From: Ketobacter sp964016105
Lineage (GTDB): Bacteria; Pseudomonadota; Gammaproteobacteria; Pseudomonadales; Ketobacteraceae
Direction of reading: 5' to 3'
NCBI GenBank assembly: GCA_964016105.1
Contig: CAXHEX010000025.1
Span: forward strand, 4,208 to 68,207
DNA length: 64,000 bases
This document shows, piece by piece, positions 53,288 to 63,525 of the stretch (positions are counted from its first letter, which is position 1; each line of letters begins with the position of its first letter). The notes beneath the pieces were generated by a model that made no database searches, was not told the origin of the DNA, and was given only the letters and a program-made list of their open reading frames with translations. Both the position numbers and the translations under genes were made by a program.

Positions 53288-56011
53288 TTATCCGCAGGCA
53301 AACGCTACTAATTTCGCCGAATAAGCCTGCTCAGGCTTTACTATGTTCCGGTGATGCAGCTCTCTTTCTAACACCTCTTCAATTTTATGAACATCAATAT
53401 CGGCTGTTGACTTAACTCCTTCAGAGTGAAATACCCCTTCAATTTTCTTCTCAAAATGAGGTAATCGGTTTCCATCAACATCGACAGCTAATTTCATAAT
53501 TGAATGAACGGATCGCCCCTTGTCAGTTTCCGCTCTGACTTCCCATAGCGAAATCGACTCACCAGCATTTAAAGCATCAGAGCTAAAACCAAGCATATCA
53601 GCATCAAGATTTCGGTACTGATCCAGAAGGTCCGAAATAGCAGGATGATCCAAGCCTATCAAATGCAGCTTATCTGAGCCTGTTGCTTCCTCACGACTGG
53701 TAGTAAACAGCAACTGCTCCACACCGTCTTTAACTAAGGCGAACTGCCTACCGCCTTTAACTTCAATGCTCTCCCCCTCATAAGGCAAGGCTTTTTGCAT
53801 AAAGCGGACAAGATCATCCATCGATTCTTCTGTGTCAGATAGGGGCGCATACTCATCAAGACTGAAACCATCAAGATCCTGGAACAACTCAAATACAGCA
53901 TCTTTGGCATGTTTAGCGTTATCCATCGCAGCTTCCAACTCAAGTCTTGTACGCTTTAACTCAGGGTCCTGAAGAGCTTGTGAATAGAGCTGCTGATAAT
54001 TAATTTGTTCTGATAGCTGGCCCAAAATCTGAGAACGTAGATCTTCTTCAACGACACCTTTTTCATCAACCTTACCCAAAGTTTTGGCTATCTCTTCCAG
54101 CTTTTCATCGAGCAAGAGGAAGATACGACCTTCAATGGTATCTCCAAGCACCAGGTTATAAACCTGTGCCGTATCGACCTGCCCATAGCGGTGGATACGG
54201 CCAATGCGCTGCTCCATATCCATCGGATTCCAGGGCAAATCAAAATTAAAAAGCACTCGTGCATGTTGCAGGTTAATACCCTCTCGGCCTGCTGCTGTAC
54301 AAATCATAACCCTTGGACCATTAGCCTGTTTGAAACGACGTTCAGCTGCTAACTTGCTTCCGTGATCACCACCTTTCAATACAACTACACCCTGGCCTGG
54401 GTAAGCTTTTTCAATCTGCTCCCCCAGCATCTCTACTGTGCCTAGGTAGGTAGCAAAAATTACAATACGCTCTTCCGGGTTTTGTTCCCAAAGCACACCA
54501 AGTGCTCCAACGAGCTTATCGACCTTTGTCTCTCGGGCTGATGGAAATAGGCCAAGCAATTCTTTAATACGGAAACGCTCTTCAGGAAGAGCATAAGCCA
54601 CGGCATCCATCGCTGCGTCTTCAGCCGCAGCGGTTTCCAGCTCATCAGTGAAGGTATCAGATGCAGCTGCCAGCTGTTCCTCATTGATTTTCTTAAGTAG
54701 ACGGCGCTTTAGATCATTGAGTATCCTGTCAATCTCCACTTCCGCCATTCGATCATCACCTAGATCGAACTCTTGGCGAATCTGTTCGCGGGCTTCATTA
54801 AAGGCAAAATCACGAGCGTCTATGTCCAGGTTCTCATCATGCATCAATCCCTCATGAACCGTCAGCGCCATCAAGCGGCGACGTAAAGTCCGATGCACAG
54901 CAGCAAAACTAGAAGCGGCTATCTTCTGGAAGATAGTCATCACAAAGCCCAGCGCAGTACCTTTACCACCCTGCTTCTTAGCTAATGCAAAACCATCTCT
55001 CAGATATTCGTTGAGCGCTTGATAAAACTCTCGCTCACGCTCTGACATGGTAAAAGCTTCAGTATGTACCCACCGACGGGCAAATAACGTAGACCCATCG
55101 GCTTTGCATGCATCTGCCTTGGTACGTCGAAAAATAAAAGGGTTTAAGCGGTGACGCTCTTCCACCATTTCTGTTTCATTGGAAAAAAGAGTAGGATCAA
55201 GTAGGTCCATTAGCTTCCAAAAACGGTAATGATCGCCTTGGTGCGGTGTTGCAGAAAGCAAAATCATATCGCGAGCATGATCACGTAGTGCTTCTGCCAG
55301 CTTGTAATTCTGGGTCTTTCGAGTCTTTCCACCTTGCTTATAAGCGGTACAGTGATGAGCCTCATCAAACACCACCAGATCCCAACGGGGAGCCTCTAAT
55401 AGTCTTTTAATCCTGGCTGGCCTCTTCAGGGTATCGATGCTGGCAATCAGTAGGTTGTGCTTGGCAAAAGCATTGCTTCGCCTGTCACTGACATCCCCTT
55501 CGCGACCAAAGACTTCAAAATTTAGATTAAATACCTCATTCAACTCCTGATGCCAGTTATTGACCAAACCAGCGGGAACAACCATCAACGCACGATTTAA
55601 TTCGCCGCGACTCGCCAGTTCTCTTAACACCAGTGCAGTTTCAATGGTTTTCCCTAAACCCACCTCATCAGCAATCAAAAAACGGCGTGGGCTAGCAGAA
55701 GCAATACGGTGTGTTAGAACGACCTGATGAGGTAGCAAGTCAATCTTCGCAGATGTTAGTGAGCTAGCGGCATCCTGTAGAGGTAACTCATGGGCTTTCC
55801 AAGACAGCCAAGCCTTGGTCGCACGATCCGGCCCACTACCGACATTAGCCACTACCCGTTCATTATGACTAAGCGCCACCACCAGTGTACTAACTGGCAC
55901 CTGTCGCTCACCTTGAGGGAAGAAAATACGGGCATATTCGCCAGCTGTCGAAATGACAACACCCTGGCCAAATTCATGGTGACTGACACGTTCACCGGGC
56001 TGAAAACTCAT
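53288..56011 (-). CDS. SNF2-family DEAD/DEAH-box helicase of the defence operon
   Basis: This 907-residue two-domain helicase has motif I FLIADEVGLGKTIETALVL, motif II LVVFDEAHHC, motif III LLSATPHQGD and motif VI MEQRIGRIHRYGQ. A small N-terminal SH3/KOW-like domain (FQPGERVSHHEFGQGVVIST) precedes it and an approximately 300-residue C-terminal region follows. It corresponds to the large helicases (BrxH, DrmD types) of BREX and DISARM that probably translocate on or remodel phage DNA. Its gene is 14 nt downstream of the small protein and 18 nt upstream of the RloC-like gene. Confidence 0.9.
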   Translation of the reverse strand: MSFQPGERVSHHEFGQGVVISTAGEYARIFFPQGERQVPVSTLVVALSHNERVVANVGSGPDRATKAWLSWKAHELPLQDAASSLTSAKIDLLPHQVVLTHRIASASPRRFLIADEVGLGKTIETALVLRELASRGELNRALMVVPAGLVNNWHQELNEVFNLNFEVFGREGDVSDRRSNAFAKHNLLIASIDTLKRPARIKRLLEAPRWDLVVFDEAHHCTAYKQGGKTRKTQNYKLAEALRDHARDMILLSATPHQGDHYRFWKLMDLLDPTLFSNETEMVEERHRLNPFIFRRTKADACKADGSTLFARRWVHTEAFTMSEREREFYQALNEYLRDGFALAKKQGGKGTALGFVMTIFQKIAASSFAAVHRTLRRRLMALTVHEGLMHDENLDIDARDFAFNEAREQIRQEFDLGDDRMAEVEIDRILNDLKRRLLKKINEEQLAAASDTFTDELETAAAEDAAMDAVAYALPEERFRIKELLGLFPSARETKVDKLVGALGVLWEQNPEERIVIFATYLGTVEMLGEQIEKAYPGQGVVVLKGGDHGSKLAAERRFKQANGPRVMICTAAGREGINLQHARVLFNFDLPWNPMDMEQRIGRIHRYGQVDTAQVYNLVLGDTIEGRIFLLLDEKLEEIAKTLGKVDEKGVVEEDLRSQILGQLSEQINYQQLYSQALQDPELKRTRLELEAAMDNAKHAKDAVFELFQDLDGFSLDEYAPLSDTEESMDDLVRFMQKALPYEGESIEVKGGRQFALVKDGVEQLLFTTSREEATGSDKLHLIGLDHPAISDLLDQYRNLDADMLGFSSDALNAGESISLWEVRAETDKGRSVHSIMKLAVDVDGNRLPHFEKKIEGVFHSEGVKSTADIDVHKIEEVLERELHHRNIVKPEQAYSAKLVAFACG

Positions 56012-56025
56012 TGGGTTTAACCTCG

Positions 56026-56532
56026 TTAACTGATCCGTTCCAGGTAAAAGCCTAACCAGTCTTTCTCTTTACCTTCCCCAGAGGGATCAATAGCCCGCAC
56101 ATCTTTCTGCGCACCATTCCAAATACATTGTCCTAGAGGAAATAACTGCCCATCATACTCACCGGCCAGGTACCACTGAAAGGTATTTGTCGTAACATCA
56201 GCCTTCCAACGCCCCTGATCTGGCATCCAGAATACCAATGCAGCATCGGCATGATTTTGGAAGTCATAGATCATTTCGTATATTTCGGATTCCAGCCATT
56301 CCAAAGCATCTTCTGGAGACAAAGCATCGACTGCAACATCCAAACCAGCAACGTATAGCCCGTCATCATTCACCAGGGGCATATCTTCAGGCCAGTCCGC
56401 CTCATAAAACTCTACAAACTGACGGAGACTCACCACTTGGCTAGCTGCATTTAATTCAGCCAATGCATTGCCGCTCCAAAGCACAGAAATACCTCGGCGC
56501 TTCCACTTATCATCGCTCAAAACACCACTCAC
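56026..56532 (-). CDS. Small acidic protein of the defence operon (possible DUF3780)
   Basis: This 168-residue protein starts at a GTG that overlaps the methylase stop (GTGA), so translation is coupled. It is acidic and Trp-rich (DALEWLESEIYEMIYDFQNH; VFWMPDQGRWKADVTTNTFQ; WYLAGEYDGQLFPLGQCIWN). No catalytic motif is visible. The position between the DUF1156 methylase and the helicase is where a DUF3780 protein occurs in related DUF499/DUF1156 clusters, as I recall. I cannot confirm that identity from sequence. Confidence 0.6.
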   Translation of the reverse strand: MSGVLSDDKWKRRGISVLWSGNALAELNAASQVVSLRQFVEFYEADWPEDMPLVNDDGLYVAGLDVAVDALSPEDALEWLESEIYEMIYDFQNHADAALVFWMPDQGRWKADVTTNTFQWYLAGEYDGQLFPLGQCIWNGAQKDVRAIDPSGEGKEKDWLGFYLERIS

Positions 56533-59500
56533 AGCTCTTCCTCCATGCCAAACAAGGTGATCTGTTCCTGCACTACCTCCTGATGATCCGCCTCCCAGCG
56601 TGTATAGAGTTGGCGAGCAGTCATGCTGGCCTGTCGCATAGTGCTATCCGCTCCATTGTGCTGAAGCCAATCCAGCAACTGCCCTAAAGCCGGGTGAGGT
56701 TTAAAATTATCATCAAGAATCATCTTGGTAGTAATGCCGCTATCTGCATAGCAGGCCCCCACCAACAACATTGCCTGATCAAAGTCACGACTAACGCTTC
56801 TGTTACCTTCAAACTTCTCTCGGGCAATTTCGAGAGGGCACACCCAATAGAATATTTTTTTTCTTTCCTCAGCCCAGCCTCTATTAATGAAATCACTAGG
56901 CCCAACACCAGTTCCTCGTAAGAATTTTTGCATCTGATCACGGGGAATTTCTGATTTACCGCCAAATATTCGCAAAAATTGCCTAGAGATAGGCTCACAA
57001 ATAACCGGCGTGCCCGCCCCCTCACTTTCTACTTGATCGTCCAACAATTGATTAATACCAACGAGGGCCTCTTTAACTGTAAACTCCCTGCCATCCTCAA
57101 CATACACCTGGCCGTAATGTCTGGAGAAATACTCTAAGGCTTTACCACGCTTGATCACCTGAATATCTGCCTGAGGCAAGCCCTCGTTCTGATGATGCTC
57201 TAGAATCGACTGCAATTGGCGAACGTCAGCTAATATTTGTCGACGCAAACGTGCCCAAGAAATCTTTCGCGGAGAATCGATTCGCTTTCTGCATACATGG
57301 ATAATATCGTACTCAATCGTCTGTGAACCAAAGGTTCCTGGCTTAGCTCCCTGCCCTTTAGTCTCATCACTACGTATAGGATAAGTCGCCTCTAAATAGT
57401 ATCCAGCGTTGAACAAGCTCTCTAACACATCCAACCATGGTTCATCTTCACTGTGATGGAACGTAAATGACAATATTCCAGCAGGCTTAAGCAACCTACC
57501 AGCTTCTCGCCAACACTCAGTTAAAACACGCTTATAGAATTCGTCTGGGCCTTCAGGGTTTCTAGCCCTGTTCGCCACAGCTTCAAGAGTTTTAGGGGTA
57601 TACTCCCCCATGAAATAGTCGGGGTATTTGTCTTTCAGATTCAGGCGGAGCCATACATAGAAAAAATCTGCAAGCTCCGCATAGTGAAGCAAACCTCCGA
57701 ATGGAGGGTCTGTTATCACCAGGTCCAACTCTCCATCTTGAATATGATTCAACTCGGTAGAAGAGCCACACGTGACTTTAGTTCCCGCTCTAACAAAATC
57801 ATTGGGGGATACTTTCTCACTTTTACCTGAAACAACTGCAGCCAATGTCTCGGACTCTTCCACTAACTTTTCATTAGACACCAATTCCCAAGGGCTCTTT
57901 GCCCACTCGACTCCAGATAAGGTATTGGACCGACAAGAAGCCCAATTTCCGCGCCCCAAGTTTGCAAAAACTGAATTCTCCACAACTGTAGATTTGGGGT
58001 GATAATTGCTATTACTGAACATTGGCTCCATTTTGTCGGCAGTAGTATTCCAGATACAAAACATATTTTGATTACGCAAATACTGCTGAAAAGCCCCCAA
58101 AGCAATCTCTCTAGCTACATTAGAAAATCCATCAGCTGTATCAATGGCTTTCAGAATTTGTGAATGAATAAGCAACTGAAGCGGGTTAAACATAGTATGC
58201 CAATGGGTAAAGCCATGATTCGGAATTCCACCATTGTTTAAATGAGTCATAAATCCGTATGGCAATTCACTCTTAGGCCAATACCCCGCCAAATCCGCAT
58301 CCTTCCTCACTTCCCATTCAGCTAGATAAGCATTTTGGCGAGCGACAACTAAGTCTGTAACAGGAGCAAAGAATCTACCGCCATAGGGCTTACCTTTCTC
58401 TTTTCTCCTGTTAGAAAACCCATGCAACATATAAGAACTAAATGGCCCATTTGTTCCAGACAATTTAATACTGTCTAGCACATCTTGTTGACGGCCACAG
58501 GTACTTTCCTGGCAAGCAAAATTAGATTTTTTCGGTACGTTTCCACTTTTCGCCTTAACTACTACACCCGTGTCAGGACAAACAAATTCGTCACCAACGT
58601 CCCCCCTTACTTCTATCAATCTAAGTGCTGAAGCCCGCAGCTTATTCCAGCGGTTTGTTGACTCAGAATCGCTTTTCGCATCACCACCTAGTATTCCATG
58701 CTCATCTTCCCCTGGAGCCCCCTTCATCCATTCCGGGCCAACAAAGAGCGATAAATTGATTTTTTTATTTTTCCTGGCTTTTTTTAAAAGACGCGAAGAT
58801 TCTCCCTTAATAGCTGCCACTTCATCTCTATGGCCCTCACCACAATGAGGACATTGATAGCTGCCGTCATCATCCATCACTGCGTATGGCGGTTCATTAT
58901 CCCCCAGCACAAATGAAGCTTCAGGAGCCATTCTTGCTTCATGCCGCTCAATATCGAATACACCATCACAACTCTGACAGGCGATATTCAACCAACTCTT
59001 AACCGTCAAACTCTTAACAGCAATTAAGGGCGTACTCATAATCGGTGTACGATGACCACAACTAGGTGCAGAACATGGGCCGTGCTTCGCCCAAAATGTA
59101 TAAATCACCTCAGGGCCATCGTACTCGTAGTCATTACGCTGTTCAGGCTTCAATGACAGCGGGTCAAATTCCTCCCCCATAACCTCGCCAGTAGAAAGCT
59201 TAGTCCATATCCCTCTTTCACCATCCGGCCCCTCACAGGCGTAGAAGGGCATAATCTGAGGCTTAACTTCCTTTTCAATATGGTCAAAGAGCTTGTTAAC
59301 TTCATCTATGTCGACATCGGCCAGCTCGTTTTTCACCACCAGCCAAGCAACAGGGTTAAGATCATTCCCCACCATCTGCATTCCAAGACGAGCCCCCTCA
59401 ACCAAGGTCGTCCCACCACCCATGAAGATGTCGGCCACCTTCAATTTCTTAAAGGCCTCGTTTTCTTGATGATTTGCATAATAGTGATCCCAGACTGTTT

Positions 59501-59804
59501 TAGCTGCTTCGGAAGGATCATCCGGGGCTTTGGCTGCTCCGGCTATCAACATAGAACGAAACACGCTAGAACGACGACGCGCCCACCATTTGGACATTTG
59601 GTAAATGGGCTTACCCGCATTACCTTCAATCTGGGCAACCTGGTTAATCGGCAGGATGGGAAAATCCACCTCTAAGCAAGTTAAGGGGCGATTAGGGTCA
59701 GAGAAATCCACCGTTTCTAACTGCGCTTTTTTTCCTGCGCCAACCGCTTCAGCCACCAATTCTGCGGTAATTTCTGCCTTGGACTTCTTTTTTTCTATTG
59801 CCAT
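56529..59804 (-). CDS. DUF1156-type adenine-specific DNA methyltransferase (PglX-like)
   Basis: The N-terminus resembles DUF1156: LTCLEVDFPILPINQVAQIE, then the Lys/Trp/Arg motif SKWWARRRSSVFRSM. The SAM-binding motif FMGGGTT is at residues 127-133 and the catalytic DPPF near residue 700 (LVITDPPFGGLLHYAE). Between them are zinc-ribbon-like cysteines (ACQSCDG, YQCPHCGEGH). At 1091 residues it matches the large methylases of BREX type 3 (PglXI) and related systems. It probably marks self DNA at adenine. The start is 40 nt downstream of the PglZ gene and the stop overlaps the small-protein start. Confidence 0.9.
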   Translation of the reverse strand: MAIEKKKSKAEITAELVAEAVGAGKKAQLETVDFSDPNRPLTCLEVDFPILPINQVAQIEGNAGKPIYQMSKWWARRRSSVFRSMLIAGAAKAPDDPSEAAKTVWDHYYANHQENEAFKKLKVADIFMGGGTTLVEGARLGMQMVGNDLNPVAWLVVKNELADVDIDEVNKLFDHIEKEVKPQIMPFYACEGPDGERGIWTKLSTGEVMGEEFDPLSLKPEQRNDYEYDGPEVIYTFWAKHGPCSAPSCGHRTPIMSTPLIAVKSLTVKSWLNIACQSCDGVFDIERHEARMAPEASFVLGDNEPPYAVMDDDGSYQCPHCGEGHRDEVAAIKGESSRLLKKARKNKKINLSLFVGPEWMKGAPGEDEHGILGGDAKSDSESTNRWNKLRASALRLIEVRGDVGDEFVCPDTGVVVKAKSGNVPKKSNFACQESTCGRQQDVLDSIKLSGTNGPFSSYMLHGFSNRRKEKGKPYGGRFFAPVTDLVVARQNAYLAEWEVRKDADLAGYWPKSELPYGFMTHLNNGGIPNHGFTHWHTMFNPLQLLIHSQILKAIDTADGFSNVAREIALGAFQQYLRNQNMFCIWNTTADKMEPMFSNSNYHPKSTVVENSVFANLGRGNWASCRSNTLSGVEWAKSPWELVSNEKLVEESETLAAVVSGKSEKVSPNDFVRAGTKVTCGSSTELNHIQDGELDLVITDPPFGGLLHYAELADFFYVWLRLNLKDKYPDYFMGEYTPKTLEAVANRARNPEGPDEFYKRVLTECWREAGRLLKPAGILSFTFHHSEDEPWLDVLESLFNAGYYLEATYPIRSDETKGQGAKPGTFGSQTIEYDIIHVCRKRIDSPRKISWARLRRQILADVRQLQSILEHHQNEGLPQADIQVIKRGKALEYFSRHYGQVYVEDGREFTVKEALVGINQLLDDQVESEGAGTPVICEPISRQFLRIFGGKSEIPRDQMQKFLRGTGVGPSDFINRGWAEERKKIFYWVCPLEIAREKFEGNRSVSRDFDQAMLLVGACYADSGITTKMILDDNFKPHPALGQLLDWLQHNGADSTMRQASMTARQLYTRWEADHQEVVQEQITLFGMEEEL

Positions 59805-59844
59805 GAGGTATTCTTATCCGTTGTAAGACAAGCTTTGCTTGCCA

Positions 59845-60843
59845 TTAAACATTCGCTTTTGATAGTTCAATATAAGGCACGGCCACTTCTAACAAGCTAA
59901 GCCCGCCATGCGCCAAGCTTGGGTAACCACCTTGGCTACGCCATTTCTTTCGTCCTGACACCAGATTCCAATTACCGTGCGCAGTATTTAATGCTTGAGA
60001 TAGAGGTGGCACCCAGTGCTGCGGTGCGGATTCATCTTTAAGCTCGCGGTTCCGCCCTGATTTAAATTGGCTTTTCAGATAATCTTTTTGATCAGTTGGG
60101 TGCACGTCGGGAAATAAAGCGGGGCAAGAATAGCCGTGATCAGCGGTAATCACCAAGCGTCGGCCTGTTGCAAGCTTATCGACAAAGCCCCAGAATTCAT
60201 CGCCAGTCAGCGTTTCTGCGGCTTCTTTTGCCAGGGTTCTGTAACCATCGCCTTTATCAGCCAAATGATGCATTCGCTCATCAGGCCAGTGGTGCCAGAA
60301 AATGATATTCGGATCAGCCTTGATCAGTGCTGCACAATCCTGCCAGGGTAAATCTGTAGATTCTGTAAAAGCATCAGGAAAAGCTTCACTCTTCCCCCCG
60401 TTATTTTGTAACTTAGTACGCTGACCAAATCCCATTGCTTTGGCAAAGGGAGTGGTATCTCCCGGTAGTTCCGAGGCTGTAGCACATTGCGCATGTACGG
60501 TATAACCACGTTTTTGCGCCCCTTCCAGTATCCAAGGCACCTCGCGAAGCGATAGTGCATCAAGTATCAAAATAGCCTTAGGCGTTGTTTGTTGTTGCCA
60601 GAAGCCTTTGAGTGCGCTCACGGTTTTTGGAGCAGACACCTCGAACTCGGTCCACAAATCCCAAGCACTGCCTGTTAGCACATCATCTATAGGTTTAATT
60701 GCCTGATCACGCTCATTGGTTTTGGCATCTGCCAAATCAAGACGAATGGGCTCGGCAAAAAACGGCCACAGGGCTGAAAATATTTTTGACCATACTTCAG
60801 ATGCAGGTAGTTTGTGTATATCGGCTATCAGTGACTTATCCAT
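59845..60843 (-). CDS. Compact PglZ-domain protein (alkaline phosphatase fold)
   Basis: PglZ proteins are the defining members of BREX systems. Metal-ligand signatures are ILILDALSLREVP (Asp95), VITADHGYS and the C-terminal AHGGLSLLEVAVPYIEL. At 332 residues it is only the catalytic core; typical BREX PglZ proteins are about 650-900 residues with extra N-terminal domains. The ATG at 60843 follows the DUF499 stop by 30 nt. The short length is not a truncation: both ends match the domain and the frame is intact. Confidence 0.88.
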   Translation of the reverse strand: MDKSLIADIHKLPASEVWSKIFSALWPFFAEPIRLDLADAKTNERDQAIKPIDDVLTGSAWDLWTEFEVSAPKTVSALKGFWQQQTTPKAILILDALSLREVPWILEGAQKRGYTVHAQCATASELPGDTTPFAKAMGFGQRTKLQNNGGKSEAFPDAFTESTDLPWQDCAALIKADPNIIFWHHWPDERMHHLADKGDGYRTLAKEAAETLTGDEFWGFVDKLATGRRLVITADHGYSCPALFPDVHPTDQKDYLKSQFKSGRNRELKDESAPQHWVPPLSQALNTAHGNWNLVSGRKKWRSQGGYPSLAHGGLSLLEVAVPYIELSKANV

Positions 60844-60873
60844 GTGCTTCCTAGTGATCGTACCTTCTTGTAA

Positions 60874-63522
60874 TTACTGTTCTTTGTCTAAATCCAGCGA
60901 GTAGGTGACTCCGTCTGGGAGGTTTTTTAGCAATTGCTCAAGCTGTGCGCCGGTAAGCTGATCTGTAGATAGCTTCACGCCTGAAACTTTACTGCCTTTG
61001 TTGATACCCCATTGCTCCAGTTTGCCCATCAGGCTCAATGTTGACGTATTTTCCGCGCTATGGTGCACCCTACCAACGCCTGATCCACCTCCGAAAATCG
61101 AGCCTGGTGTGGAAGTAGGCGGTGTTGTACCACCTGTTGGGGGAACCGGCTCTGATATACCAGGGGCTGCTGGCTCAGTCGGCACAGCACCACCAGAGCC
61201 TACTGAGCCACCTGGCAAATGGAGGGTAGTTTCTTCCAAATCTTTGCCACTACCGAGCTTACCGCGCACGCGCATCCAAGCATCTTCGTTGGATTCAGAA
61301 GGCCTCTTCTCGTAGAGACTGCCCTTTGCATTAATTGCTATCTTTCCATCAGCACAAGCACGGCTAATACGCTCTTTAACAGCTGTTTCACCTAGCCAGG
61401 GAATACTCTCTGCGCCCTTCGGAGCAGGTTCTTTCAATTGCTCAATTAGGTCAGCGACACTACGACTATTAGAAGCCGCATCATTGAGCATGACCTCAAA
61501 CTCTTCCGGGATAAATAGCTCACTGCGGATCTTTTCATCTAGCTTTTCAAGTATCTGTAGGCCTTCAGCCCCATGCTGGGCAATTTCGAAGTCACATTGT
61601 GCCGAGTCAGCAAAGTTCCAAACGACTAGAACTGCAAAACGATCAAACCGGGATTGAAGCTGCTCTCGTAACTCTTTTTGGTACTTAATATGCAATGCCG
61701 CATATTCACGCTCTGAACTCTTCCAATCACTCGCTAGATACACCGCTCTAGCCAGTACCAATAACGATTTATCAAAAAAGACATCTGCTGTACCGGAGCG
61801 TGGGATCAGAAAGCGAACGGTGTTACGAGCTTTCGGCACATGGTTCTTTAGCCACTCACCCAGCTCCTTATTATCAACCGATGCTTTTGGCAGTACGACA
61901 ACGGGGATACGATTATCCCAATGGGCTGGGTGATCTTTCTCTTCCACATCTTTCCAAGGATCAACCCGCCACTGTTTCTTTAATACGATGGTACGGTACA
62001 GATTCGACTGACTGCTATCGCCTATCAATGCATAGCGAATTTCCTTGGCGAGGTGTTCTACATCCTCATCATTCTGAAACAACTTATCATTCTTGGCATG
62101 AGCCAATAGCTTAGCTTGTGGATTAACCTCATTTTTAAATACCAAGCGGTTCGCCTGACGATGAATGTTAAAACTGTTATCTTCGATAATGGCTAATTCA
62201 GCTGAGAACTGGTTGTCGTCGACTGCCTGCCCTTCGGTGATATCCAACTGCAATTCTGATGGTTCAGCCCCTGCGTGATTCTCCAACGACATTGAACGCA
62301 ACCATAATGCAGACAAAATCGCTTCAAGGTGGGGAACTTGCTCCGCGTGGACACCATTTTGTACAGCTTCTAGGTTGCGTAATGCATTCTCTCGGAGGTC
62401 TCTGTGCAGTTGATTGGCAACCGAATCGAGCAAAGACGTAACCCCTGCCTTTTCACTGGTCAATTTAAAGTCAGCTGGAGTCAAAATGGCTGTGGTATCT
62501 CCAGCCGCTTTGAATACATCGACCAAAATACGCAAAAGATCTCGGGTTTCCTGAGTCTCCGTGGCGATAAGTACCTGATCATCAAGTAACTGTAATAGCC
62601 TGGGCGAGTATGGCCAAGCCTCAACGTACTCCTTGCGTTGCTTGTCATGCTCAGCACCAGAGATATGATTCAGGCGAAGATATTCTTCTACATGGGTAGA
62701 GATCAAAGCTGCAATATCCGCATCCGGAATATTCATCCGGTTCTCAAAGATTCGGTACAGCAATAAACGTTGACGGTCTCTCTTGGCCTCTGGGCCTTTA
62801 AAGTCGATACGAACAGGGTTTACACGAAACAGCTGTTGGGCAGCATCAGAATTGCCCTCCCGGACGGAAACTACTAGCGTTAGTAGCTCAGGGTGCTTCT
62901 CGGAAATTTCTGAAAGAATCTGTATGAAGTTAAATGCCCAGTTTCTCCAAGGGTACTGCTTCGTATTGGTCAGCCCCTCAAACCAAGTCTGAAATTCATC
63001 GAGAATTAAAACAAAGGGCTGTTTTTCAGCCATCTCTAGGATAAGGTCGAAGCCCGGCACCTCTGTTCCACGTTCTTCCCACTTGGCTCTAGCCGCCACT
63101 CCATGCTCATGATTCTTAAAAACCACATCCCAAAGGAACTTGAATTTTTGCAAGTGGAGACTTTCGGTGATGACATGCATCCCTGCCTGTAATTCAAGGG
63201 TTCCTATAGCCGGATTGCTCAAACGATCTGACCAATCTGATAACCAAGCTTTGGTGGCGGCCTGATCCTGGTGCATGTGAGACAGTGCTGCCATTAAATG
63301 CGATTTACCCTGCCCCCTTGAGCCAATAATTACAACCGGCTCAGCTCGCCCCGCCTGAACAGCCTCAACCGTTTTGAGCATATCAATAGATGGATAGGTA
63401 ATTTTCAAGAAGTCACTGGCAGACCTATCCAGCGCCCCTGTACCCTTGCGGTTGTGGAGCTCAATCATAGTGCCGCTTAGACGCTTACCACTGAATTCCT
63501 CTCTGAGCTTTAGTCCAAGCAT
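60874..63522 (-). CDS. DUF499-type AAA+ ATPase of the defence operon
   Basis: This 882-residue P-loop ATPase has Walker A GSRGQGKSHL (residues 67-76), Walker B FVLILDEFQTW (about residue 180) and an arginine-bearing VVSVREG sensor region. The middle resembles DUF499 (COG1483) ATPases. A Pro/Gly/Ser/Thr-rich linker (about 785-825, PVPPTGGTTPPTSTPGSIFG) leads to a small C-terminal domain. In BREX the equivalent position is filled by BrxC/PglY, another large ATPase. It lies 3 nt downstream of the HTH gene. Confidence 0.85.
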   Translation of the reverse strand: MLGLKLREEFSGKRLSGTMIELHNRKGTGALDRSASDFLKITYPSIDMLKTVEAVQAGRAEPVVIIGSRGQGKSHLMAALSHMHQDQAATKAWLSDWSDRLSNPAIGTLELQAGMHVITESLHLQKFKFLWDVVFKNHEHGVAARAKWEERGTEVPGFDLILEMAEKQPFVLILDEFQTWFEGLTNTKQYPWRNWAFNFIQILSEISEKHPELLTLVVSVREGNSDAAQQLFRVNPVRIDFKGPEAKRDRQRLLLYRIFENRMNIPDADIAALISTHVEEYLRLNHISGAEHDKQRKEYVEAWPYSPRLLQLLDDQVLIATETQETRDLLRILVDVFKAAGDTTAILTPADFKLTSEKAGVTSLLDSVANQLHRDLRENALRNLEAVQNGVHAEQVPHLEAILSALWLRSMSLENHAGAEPSELQLDITEGQAVDDNQFSAELAIIEDNSFNIHRQANRLVFKNEVNPQAKLLAHAKNDKLFQNDEDVEHLAKEIRYALIGDSSQSNLYRTIVLKKQWRVDPWKDVEEKDHPAHWDNRIPVVVLPKASVDNKELGEWLKNHVPKARNTVRFLIPRSGTADVFFDKSLLVLARAVYLASDWKSSEREYAALHIKYQKELREQLQSRFDRFAVLVVWNFADSAQCDFEIAQHGAEGLQILEKLDEKIRSELFIPEEFEVMLNDAASNSRSVADLIEQLKEPAPKGAESIPWLGETAVKERISRACADGKIAINAKGSLYEKRPSESNEDAWMRVRGKLGSGKDLEETTLHLPGGSVGSGGAVPTEPAAPGISEPVPPTGGTTPPTSTPGSIFGGGSGVGRVHHSAENTSTLSLMGKLEQWGINKGSKVSGVKLSTDQLTGAQLEQLLKNLPDGVTYSLDLDKEQ

Positions 63523-63525
63523 AAT

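Noticed and set aside
54460..54857. Frames of 69-74 codons within the SNF2 helicase gene
   Set aside because: They are out-of-frame or antisense shadows of a strong coding region.
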